NCBI GenBank assembly: GCA_000827205.1
Contig: KN832554.1
Location: 2,042,955 to 2,106,954, forward strand
Reading direction: 5' to 3'
From: Plicaturopsis crispa FD-325 SS-3
Taxonomy: Eukaryota; Basidiomycota; Agaricomycetes; Amylocorticiales; Amylocorticiaceae
DNA: 64,000 nucleotides
The first letter of the stretch is position 1. Each line of letters begins with the position of its first letter. Under the pieces are notes generated by a model, which worked only from the letters and a program-made list of their open reading frames with translations, searched no databases and was not told where the DNA came from. Below are positions 55,143 to 64,000 of this stretch, piece by piece. A program made the position numbers and the translations under genes.

Positions 55143-58100
55143 CTAGCCCTCTTCGTCCCCGTCCCCTTCATCATACGTGTTAGACCCGAGTTCCCGTACA
55201 CTCGAGACGGCGATCAGAAGCGGGTGGTTTGGTGAGAGATAGGTCAGCAGCTTGCCCATATCCTCGAGCGTAAAGTCCTCCATCTCCTCGATGAGGGCAA
55301 TATCCTCCTTGTCTTCCTCGAGCTCCGCCGCCGGCCGTCCTGCGCGGGCTTTTCGTCGATCAGCGAGGCTCTGGAGCTGCCGCTTCGTGGCCTCGATGAT
55401 GCCGTCGTGGAATTCCCGCGAGAGCGACGGCGGCCCGCCGATTATGCGCAGAGAGTCCGTGAAGCACCGGAACAGCGAGCCGAGGAAAGACGAATCGGTC
55501 TCCGCGCCAATGCAGTTGATGAGCTGCAGGAAGGTGGCGGAGACCATCTGGTTTGTGAGCGTTGAGCTGTTCTTCCCGCAGGAGAGGAGCATCGGGATTA
55601 ATCTTGAAGGTGCCATTAGCTTGACGTCCGAGGCATTAAGTGAGAGCAACCGCGACTCACATGGCACATGCTTCCCGCACGCCGTCGTGGAAATAGAATC
55701 GTAAAGACGGAAGGCAGAGCTCGAGGCTCTGTGTCATGTAGGGCGCGAAACGCGCGCCGAGGGTTGAGCAGTAGATCACCAGGGTCTCAAATGCCTGGCA
55801 CTTCTCCTCGATCGCGGACGTCCTAATGCCCACCATTTTTCCATCCATCGTGACTGTCTCCCAACCCTCCTTTTCTATGACGTTCTCGTCATCCTCGTCT
55901 ATAGACAGTTAGACAGCAGCGAGAGTCAACTACTTGAGGAGAGGCCTACCGTAAACGGACACGTCTGCCTTTGCGCTTGCGGATTGGAGGAGTGGGGGCA
56001 TGACAATCGCGAGATATGGTTCGAACTCGGGCCCTAAAGCCTGGCATATTTTTGCCCACGTACCGATGAGATAATGTCCCAGCAGAGTGTCCGCGGGATC
56101 TGGAGGACTATCTGCAAATAAGATTCCACCGTCAGTCTGCGAGTCCGTCAAAATCTTCGCGTAGTCCGTACTTTGGATGCGCATGAGCAATTCTACGAGC
56201 GTGTTAGCATCTGGCCGGAAGACGTCACGCCCAACAGCGATCGCTAAGAGAACATTCTAACGGTAAGATCGGTGGTGCACATTGTTACCTAGGGAAATGC
56301 GTACCGATCAGGCCAGCACACTCCATGGCCTTCACCCGCAGTTTTCGGTATTCCGGCCCATTTGCATTACGTAGCACGTTCAGCAGCAAAGGCATGATGG
56401 ACGAATAGTGCTACAATAGGCAGGAAACTTGTAAGAAGTGCCTCGCATGGATAACTATGAAAGACTGACCTTGGCAAACGTAGCCTCACTCGCATCGGCT
56501 ACCATCGCAAGCGTCGTAATGGCTTGCTCTTGGACATACCGCTTGACCTGTTTCGTCGGATCCGCAGACGGGTTGAGCAATTTTAGCAGCCGTTCTACGA
56601 TCGGGTCCAGGTACGGCACGAGCGTGTTACAGGCGACGCCCTCGCAAAAGTTGATGAGCGCCGCGGCTGCATGTGCGTGTACACTATTTGACGTCTGTGT
56701 GTCAATGGCCGCGCCAGAGGTGTTGTGCGGAAAAAACGGACCGTGGTTCTGGGGCCTCGAGCGTCGGGATGAGGACGGCGAAAAGTTGCTGGTGGTATTG
56801 CTCTTGAATGACTTCCTGTTTTTCTTACGCAATAAGCATCCTAGCCGGGCCATTTTTGCGAGGTCGCACACCTACCTCAAGATCAGTGCACAATTGTCCA
56901 CTGAGTTATGTCAATAAAAAGAGCAAAGGGTACACCAAAACCGGACTCACAGGCACTGGCATGCGGCGTGGCGTACGCGCGGATGTGGATCCGCAAATGC
57001 AGGTGTCACAAGTCTACGGCAGATGGTTAGGCAAAAGCAACCGTAAAGCAGGATAGCACTTACTCGACGACCTTTCCGAGTTCACCTTGCATGACCTATA
57101 TTACTGCAAAGATTGGCTTAAGACACGACCCGCATGCACCACACGCACTGACCTTGCTCGTGCCCTCCGCAATCGCGGCAATGGCCATCAGCCCGGCGTG
57201 CCGCAGCCGCCAGTCGTAGCTCGCGAGCATGGACGGAATGTACTGGAACGCTGGCGGGAGAACAGACTTTCCGCCGAGCGCGCACGCGAGGCGGTCAAGC
57301 GACTGCTCGTACACGTGTGGGTACGTGTCGTCCGTCGGGTCCTCCGCGGGCTGCACAAACGGGGTGAGCATGGCAAATAACAGCAGCAGGAGAGGAAGTG
57401 GCACGCACATCGGCTTCCAGCCAGACATCGAGGTTGTCGTCGGAAAGCTCGCCCATGCCCTCGAGGCACCCGCGCACGAGCGCGGGCACCCACCCGTCCG
57501 TCTTGCGCACCATCGCGGGCCGCGCCTCGCTCAGGCTGAGCATGAATTCCAGCGCGGCCTTGCGCACCTCGTCGCGCTCCTCGTCCGCCTCCGCCGTGTC
57601 CTCCTCGCCCTCCTCCTTCTTCCCCTCGCCAGGCGGCGGGAATGCAAACCCACCCTCGGCGGGGAAAGGGCGCGCGACGGTGGGCGTGGGCCCGGAGTCC
57701 ACGGAGGGGAGCACGAGCGCGGGCACGAAGGTGAGCAGCGCGGCGAGGTGCGGCGCGAAGAGCGACGGGCTCGCGGTGCAGAGCGGCGTCAGCGTGCCGA
57801 GGAATCGCGGGAGCTGCGCGTTCGGGAGGGACGGGAGCGTTTCCAGCATCGGGTACATCAGCGACAGCGACTGCGCGAGCTGGTGCGCGTCGGACGCCGT
57901 GAGGTACGAGACAGACGCGCGCAGCGCCGCGTGCCGGACCTGTGGCAGTTATCGGGGGGTAAGCGGACCGGTGAAGAGGGGGCGGGGGCTTACCTCAACG
58001 CTCTGCGCGTCCTGCAGGCCCTTTTGGAAGACCCGAAGCACGCCGTCAGTTTGGAGGTCCATGACAAGGTTCGGGCAGCCGGAGAAGACGGCGAACGCAG

Positions 58101-58674
58101 CCTCGCGGGCGGGGGCGTCGCCGTTCTGCGCCATGCTGAACGTCTGCGCCTGAAGCGCGTGCCAGGGCCGCCCGCGCGACATCTCGTTGTTCGCGAGGTC
58201 GCAGACGGTATCGCCAGTTTTGCGGCGCACGGCAGACGAGGGCTCGTGCGAGAGGGAGTAAAGCAGCAGCCGCTCGAGGGTCGTGATCGTCTGCGAGGAT
58301 AGGTGGTCGTACAGGGTGACATTGGGAGCTTTGCCTGTGGGCCGGAAGAGCAAGCGCCGCAAAAGGACAAGGGAGAATGATCGCATCTGTACGCCGTTAG
58401 TGCACGCCCGCACAAAATAGAGAGGGGGATGCACGCACCACTTCCGTGTCTGCGGATATCGCGAATTGGGCAAGCGCGAGCAGGTAGAGCTCGGGTGTCT
58501 GCGCGAGTCGCTCGTTGACCGTTTTCTCCGCACTGGGTCAGGCGTGAGATGGCAAGGCATGCGACGACTGGCTATACGGACTCACTTTGAACGGATTTCA
58601 TTATCGCCCAGCACGAGATTGGATAGGATCTGCGTGAGTTCTGCAGTTATCTCCTGCGGGACAACGGGGTCCAT
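55143..58674 (-). CDS. PSE1: Importin-5/Pse1-type karyopherin, ends early
   Basis: A HEAT-repeat nuclear import receptor of the importin beta-3 group. Start at 58674 ([20 protein letters not shown]). Recognisable repeats follow: [132 protein letters not shown] and [20 protein letters not shown]. Then comes [11 protein letters not shown], the importin-5 signature region. About 12 introns; roughly 890-900 residues. The frame stops after [20 protein letters not shown]. Yeast Pse1 and human IPO5 continue for about 200 more residues, and the 250 bp to the next gene cannot encode these. A truncated but perhaps functional form. Confidence 0.92.
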
Positions 58675-60777
58675 TGCCAGAGTCTGCGTTCAGCTACAAG
58701 ATAGATCCACGACGAATGTAACGAAAGCAAGGTAGGATATATGTACGAGACCAAGTTCAGACGACCGTCGCCACTTTTGAGGAGAAAAATGAAATGAAGA
58801 CAAAGTGTCCAGGAAGTCGATTCGTCGATCGAGTTGCCTCCTGTTTCTCCAGATTTGGCAAGTCCAGCAATCAGCTGCCGTTCGTACCCTAATTTTCTGA
58901 AAAGCATCTATAAGTTACGTTATTCCCCTACTTGTCCACTGTAAGCTATTTTCATTTTCAGAGGGGACGATGCGGTATGCTGAAGACTTATTTTGATTCC
59001 TCAAATTGCATGTACATGTACAGACGCTATGTAAAGCCCCTTTATCGATTTCTCTACGACGAACATATCATGAGAACGGCTGCCTGCTCCCGCAAACGAT
59101 GCAGACCAAGTTACATTTGCAGGTCAGGGCTAAAGGACACGGTGCGCACCTGGTATTTGCAGAGACCCAGGGACGAGTGAAGGCTAACGGAAAAGGACAC
59201 TTATGCACGGGACAGCGCAAAACCTATATGGGCATGCTGCAAAGTCCAGATGGCACGCCGAAAATATGGAGACAGCTGGAGGATACAAACTAGCATCCAG
59301 TGCACTGTCGAGACAAGCACTAGACAAGCATCCCGCCTATCAAGATGACAAACTTCTTGGTACTAATGACTGCGCCTCAGCGGTGGGCTTGCATACGCTG
59401 GAGGCGCGCGACAGCGTAATTAGTATGCCTGAAACTAAAGAGCCGATGAATGTGAGCCCAGAATATAGGTCGGCATGAAACCGTAACCAAGGAGAACACG
59501 GGGAGGAGATACACGCCGTACTCGTTGGACCCACCATGTGTAGTCGGAGAACGGAGCCTACCCACCGCGCAGCAGAATCCATCTCCAGCCCCCACATCCA
59601 CGTATTCGCCAGAAGCGCACTCTCTGTCGCGAAGAAGGACTCGTTGACATCGGGCACGCATCGGCGGAGGTCGAAGGGATGGAGTCGGAACGAGCTGTAG
59701 GATGTAGGGGATAGATAAGGAGTGAGCAGTAGTGCGGGAGTGCCTGCTGTGCATGTTCCAGCTCCGACGAACCATTTCGTATATCCCAGGAGCACGGCAC
59801 TTTTCGAGAGCGAGCGTGCAGTATGCCGGAGGCTTAACAGCATGTGCAGAACGACGCGGGCGACACGTGAATGACGACGCAGTTGGGAAGGAGACAGGGA
59901 AGAAACAAAGCATGGCAAGAGTGCACCTCTTTCGTGCACACAGCCGACATCCGCACTAGATCCAGCCCGCCGTGGCAACATGGGACGGAAGCATGGCGTC
60001 ACCGAGAATCCAGACTCTTCGCAAGGCACATGCATCGACAGGTGCAGCGGCGAGGGCTGGAGGTGCACGAAGGGACGTAGATGGCGTAGGTGGGGGAAGA
60101 AGGGAAGGAGGCTGGACACAACGAAGAACCGATCCTGTACATCATGGAAAGCTGGTGAGCAGCCCGTGTCACTAAGCCCCAGCACCAGCCCGGTTCAGGT
60201 ATGTGCACTCGATCCAGAACGGTGAGGCCGCGCATGCGATAGGGTGGATGAGTGGCCGCGACTCTAATGCCGTGTTCAGTTAGAAACAGTTTCAATGCCG
60301 CTATGCGATGCTCGGCAAGATATTAAAGAGTATGCTTCAGAGAAGTGCGAGTGCTTCCGGGCGGTGCGCGCGCAGTAGAAACCGACGATTTGACGAAGAA
60401 GGGATGACGGCCGCGACGCAGTAGAGTGGAGGACTCAACGGGACCCACTGGTCGGCCCGTCGGCCCAGCGGCGGCTTGTGAAAATAACAGACGTCTACAA
60501 CCGCTTACCGAATACGTTGCACCCGAGTCGCAGTCGCAAGTTGCACCCCTCGGCTTCATCATAACATCATGGTAACACCACCGGCATACTCAGTGCACGA
60601 CCGCCTGTAAGATGAGCTGCATACATTCCTAAGAACAACTGGTAAAGATAGTAGCGAAACACGAGCCTGAAAACCTGCCTCAACTAGCCAATACGAAGCG
60701 GAGCCGCGGGACGAGAACAATGATGTAGTTCAACACTTCAGACCAATATAACCTGCGACCTGCAACCGGCCCTCATT
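58675..60777. other. Intergenic region, 2.1 kb, no supported gene
   Basis: The longest frame (minus, 59340-60185, 281 codons) is rich in Ser, Leu, Arg and His and matches no family. It has no convincing domain or signal peptide, so I do not call it. No repeats with terminal symmetry were found. Confidence 0.4.
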
Positions 60778-61668
60778 TTAATGGATAGATCCGCCGTAGA
60801 GCCCTGGGAAAAGATAAGACATTGAGCATATCAACGATCAGCGTTCAGCAGCAAAATGGCGCGATCGCCACTTACAGTACTTTGCCGTGTATTTCACGGA
60901 CAGGACGGGGGAGCCCTGCGTGCACTGGACAATCAAAAACAACTGTTAGCACACGATACGTATGCACATGTACAAGACACTCTGAACGCACCGAAGCGGG
61001 TGGCTGCCCGCCGACAGTATCGATGCGGAAGATCTCGTTCGCCAAGTCGCCCTCCACCGCATTAATGCTCAGCCAGTCAACATTCGCGCTCCCGTCGGGG
61101 CTCGGGATATCCCCTGCCCTTGCGCCCACGACGAACGCGTCCGGGTTCCCCGCAAATTTCCCCGCGGTGAAGTCCCACTCCGGGCTCACGCCGCTGCCCG
61201 TGATCGGGTTCGTGACATAGTAGTGATACCCCAGCACGTATGGCGTGGTCCCCAGCTCCGCCTCGACGTCCGCCGGCGTCGCGGATGCGGGCGCGGCTAC
61301 CCACGCGTCGTACGCGACGGTCTGGGCGTCGGCGAAGCCGGAATAGCCGTACAGGCACGAGGCGTCGAACAGCGTCGCGACTGCACCGATGTTTCTGTGT
61401 GCATCTTGTGTCAGGAGAGAGAAGGGGGAAAAGAGGCGGGCGCGTACGTGTATGTGGACGTGCTCGAGCACGTGTAGTTCTGCACGCCGATAGCGAGGCC
61501 GATGAAGGAAGGCCCGCCACTCGGTGCGACAAGAGCCGTCTGATTGGCAGGGAGGTCCATCTTCGCGTTGGAGATATTGCAGGAAGTCCCTCGAGCTGAA
61601 GGACGTGCGACGACACCTGCAGTTGCGGCGAATGCGAAAAGCAGCATGTTTGACTTGAAAGAAACCAT
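60778..61668 (-). CDS. Secreted DUF3455 protein
   Basis: Start at 61668 with a signal peptide (MVSFKSNMLLFAFAATAGVV). The mature protein has SCNISNAKMDLPANQTALVA and APSGGPSFIGLAIGVQNYTC. It continues NIGAVATLFDASCLYGYSGF, LGYHYYVTNPITGSGVSPEW, DFTAGKFAGNPDAFVVGARA and VDWLSINAVEGDLANEIFRI. Splicing near 60980-61000 and 60810-60880 gives CTQGSPVLSVKYTAKYW and then LYGGSIH with stop TAA at 60778. This is the DUF3455 (malate dehydrogenase-named) pattern of secreted fungal proteins, about 260 residues. Four exons. Function unknown; an extracellular or cell-wall role is likely. Confidence 0.9.
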
Positions 61669-62402
61669 CTTCAAAGCGTTATATGGTTGCCTAAATGCAC
61701 TTGTCTGTCGAGGAAGGGGCGTCCGACGAGTTGGCAAAGCCGCGAAACTGCTTATATAGCTCAGCAAGATTTGGGGTTGACAGGGGTCCGTGGTGTCCGG
61801 AATCCGAAGTGTCATGGACCTCAGACGGCGACCAATGCCGCTCGACTGAAAACACACGAGCGTACCGTCTCGGCTATTCGCAACATTGCATGCCAATGAG
61901 CAGTCACCGGCGAATGCGTAGCTGCGCTCAAGTGACACCTGCCGTACCTGGAATTGTGGCTCTTGAGAATGCTTGTAATGCACTTTGAAGAGGCCGGACA
62001 CTCACCGGTGACCAAAAACACTGCATTTCCCCGCACATGTCGCTACAAGGTCATGCCGTCGTGTGGAAGGGTCGGGCGCTGACCAGTAGCCCGCAGTCAC
62101 CCGCACAGGGGATTGCGTCCTTTGTTATTGCGTTCCGGGCTTGACACATGCATGCGCAGGCGACCTAGCGAGCACGCGCTGCGTGGCGAAATTTGCCTGT
62201 AATGTATTCGCGGTCCGTCTAGAGCGCAACGGCGGGCATCGCGAATACGCTGCGAGAACGGTCACAGGGACACGACTACAATCGCCGGCTAGCGGGAAGG
62301 CCATAGCAGGAGCAACGGAACGACACCGTGTAGTCTGTGAAAGTTCCTGAGGGGGTCTGGGCATTCTCGCTGACTGGACAGCTCAATGGGCCACGGGCGA
62401 AC
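61669..62402. other. Promoter region of the DUF3455 gene and flank, no gene seen
   Basis: About 730 bp with no recognisable gene. It contains the TATA box at 61751-61759. Confidence 0.45.
61751..61759 (-). promoter_or_regulatory. TATA box of the DUF3455 gene
   Basis: CTATATAAG on the minus strand, about 85 bp before the start codon at 61668. Confidence 0.55.
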
Positions 62403-63184
62403 TCACGAGAATGTTCGAAGTAAACAGGCCTTCATTGGCGATACAATTTGGCATACGTATCGCGAACCCTGCTGCGATTCAGTGGCGGCGGTCGAAATGG
62501 AGGGATCGCTGGCTCTAGTGCCTCGTCCGTTTTCGTGTGCTGCCGCTCCGCCCGCGGGCGTCAGCTGCATGACCACGCTGGTGGCATTTATGCGGCGCTT
62601 CTCACTCGTCCTAACTGTGGACGCGGCCTTTTGAGCGGGCTTAAGCAAGGGTTAAAGACCTGCGAGTTTGTAAGTTATGTGTACTACAATAGATGTGTAA
62701 GTGCATACCGGAGGGCCCTTGGCTTTGGGTACCACGGCCGAGGAGCTAGCAGCCGCGGATGTCGGGCGGTTCTCTTTGAGTGATGCGCTGGAGGACTGCA
62801 CAATTCATTAGAACCGTTGATGCGAATTTAGTGGCCGACTTACAGCAAGGGCGTTGACCGGCTCTTGAGTTGCAGTCGTGACCACCTTGCGCTTCTTCTT
62901 GGCGGGCTGCGCGACAATTAGTAAACTGAGTATAGGCGAAACGCGTCGACGTACCTTGCCGCTACTCGCCCCGTCGTTCCCGTTATCCAGCACACGCTTC
63001 TTGCTAGCGACCTGTAATGCGATGATGTGAGCGACACGGACGCGCGGAAGACGCGTCCACTAACCTTCTTCGACGCGTCGCCTGACGTCGCGTTGTCGAC
63101 CACAGTCGGCGCGCCTTTGGATTCAAGCTTGGGCAAGCGTACTGGCTTGGGAACGCGCGGGAAATGGCCCGTGATCTTGTCCAT
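62403..63184 (-). CDS. Basic, Lys-rich hypothetical protein, probably nuclear
   Basis: Start at 63184 (MDKITGHFPRVPKPVRLPKL). Short exons then splice: GAPTVVDNATSGDASKK, VASKKRVLDNGNDGASSGK, PAKKKRKVVTTATQEPVNAL and SSSASLKENRPTSAAASSSA. The piece PAKKKRKV is a classical nuclear localisation signal. The 3' part is uncertain. One acceptor leads to PAQKAASTVRTSEKRRINAT and then MQLTPAGGAAAHENGRG, ending at 62403. Another ends earlier after PCLSPLKRPRPQLGRVRSAA. Low complexity throughout and no catalytic domain. A chromatin or DNA-associated role is a guess from the composition. Confidence 0.55.
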
Positions 63185-63308
63185 CGTAGCAGATGGTGGG
63201 ACGAGGGAAAGGGAGGGCGACGACGACGAGGACCATGCCCAGATGAATATACACGGGCCCGATGGGGACGCGGGGTCCGTGCGCCCTCGACATACGCGTC
63301 AATTACCG

Positions 63309-63959
63309 GCAGTCTGGTCGGGGGATCGTCGCTCGGCGCGTGGCACAGCATTTCCTGGCGTTCCAGTGTAAATCATCGTCCGTGATTTAAGCGTCTCTCG
63401 TGCTGCCGTCAGTCGAGACGACTTGGCGGCAGGCGAGCGTGCCAGCAGCGGGGCTATAGAAATGTCAGGAAAAGTGAATACAAATATTCGAATAAATGAC
63501 TTGCCGGCACCGCAAGTATCTCGATTCGTCGCGCATCGTTGAGTCTACAGGCGACAGTCGAATTTCATTGTCGAGGACGTCGAGCAGACGCATGTTGGTC
63601 GAGGTAGATGGAGGTGCTGGCGAAGATGTATTAAGTGGGTGGTTGAAAAGGAAGCGGGGCTGGTGAAGCCAAATTTACCTCGTTGATCTGGGCGTGTCCC
63701 GTCCTTGATTAGAGACGCGTTCGAGCGTGTTTTTGGCGTTTGAAAGTGCGAGACGTTGGGCGTTGGTGGAGGCGCGGACCTTGGACGTGGGTGTATGTTT
63801 CTGACATGCACATCCGAGTTCCGCTCCGACGACGAGTGCGCGAGTGCGTTCGACTCCCCTCCCTCTGCACTTTGTCTGATCGTAAAATACACTCGCGTAG
63901 TACGCACGAGCAAAGCGTTTGAACGAGGGAGAGTGGATTTTTTCATTTTCAAATTCCAT
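63309..63959 (-). CDS. Hypothetical protein, multi-exon, near the window end
   Basis: Two overlapping minus-strand frames share the first exon region: one starts at 63959 and another at 63952. The second gives NVSHFQTPKTRSNASLIKDG. It splices to MRLLDVLDNEIRLSPVDSTM and RDESRYLRC, then perhaps to SPAAKSSRLTAARETLKSRT. The frame choice and last splice are unsure; one model needs a GC-AG intron at about 63505. No family is recognised. The right window edge is only 41 bp away, so the promoter lies outside. Confidence 0.4.
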
Positions 63960-64000
63960 GTTTTTCTTCCCCTTTGTCAGTTTTTGACCGTTCTCGCTCG

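Noticed and set aside
57229-58302. A 357-codon plus-strand frame
   Set aside because: It is antisense to the importin gene, whose exons match a known family. The frame is Arg/Gly-rich, as expected of a GC-rich shadow.
59340-60185. A 281-codon minus-strand frame
   Set aside because: No domain, signal peptide or family pattern. Its Ser/Leu/Arg/His composition looks like chance in moderately GC-rich DNA.

Overview
The window is nuclear DNA of a filamentous basidiomycete, most likely an agaricomycete (mushroom or polypore). Genes are dense and cut by many 45-60 bp GT-AG introns. There are no operons or ribosome-binding sites. The gene set mixes fungal housekeeping genes with agaricomycete-type F-box, BTB, DUF6697 and MLKL-like kinase genes. 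About 27 protein-coding genes can be supported. No tRNA, rRNA or CRISPR array was found.

Layout. 0.5-4.1 kb: an F-box protein and a disordered Ser/Pro-rich protein. 4.4-8.6 kb: LEU1 (leucine synthesis) and RPL29, divergent around a small transposon. 8.9-14.9 kb: TFIIIC subunit Tfc1, a small mitochondrial-type protein, GINS subunit Psf3, V-ATPase assembly factor Pkr1 and an unknown protein. 15.4-17.5 kb: an MLKL-like helical domain fused to a kinase-like domain with degenerate catalytic motifs. 17.8-28.2 kb: Mdm10 (ERMES/SAM), an RGG-rich protein, SmG, a TPMT-type methyltransferase, a PPR protein and a DUF1275 membrane protein. 28.2-32.4 kb: gene-poor, with a second small transposon and an assembly gap. 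32.4-38.9 kb: secreted carboxylesterase, mitochondrial class III CoA-transferase and a small secreted Cys-containing protein. 38.9-45 kb: gene-poor stretch with a third transposon, then RPC40, an NTF2-like protein and a DUF7702-like membrane protein. 46.6-51.6 kb: a DUF6697 protein with a fourth transposon inside an intron, and a G-protein alpha subunit. 53.4-61.7 kb: BTB protein, an importin-5/Pse1-type karyopherin that ends early, and a secreted DUF3455 protein. 62.4 kb to the end: two basic, low-complexity hypothetical genes.

The most striking signal is not a gene. Four non-coding elements (347-654 bp) each have 31-34 bp terminal inverted repeats starting AGG, perfect 8-bp target-site duplications, and 5-7 same-orientation copies of an element-specific TCCG-containing 10-12-mer. 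These copies are mostly 33-46 bp apart and clustered toward both ends. They look like hAT-type MITEs sharing one architecture but carrying four different internal words. A second direct observation is that the 977-N gap at 30.9 kb is flanked by identical 293-bp sequences abutting it on both sides, so the gap is probably a mis-joined contig overlap.
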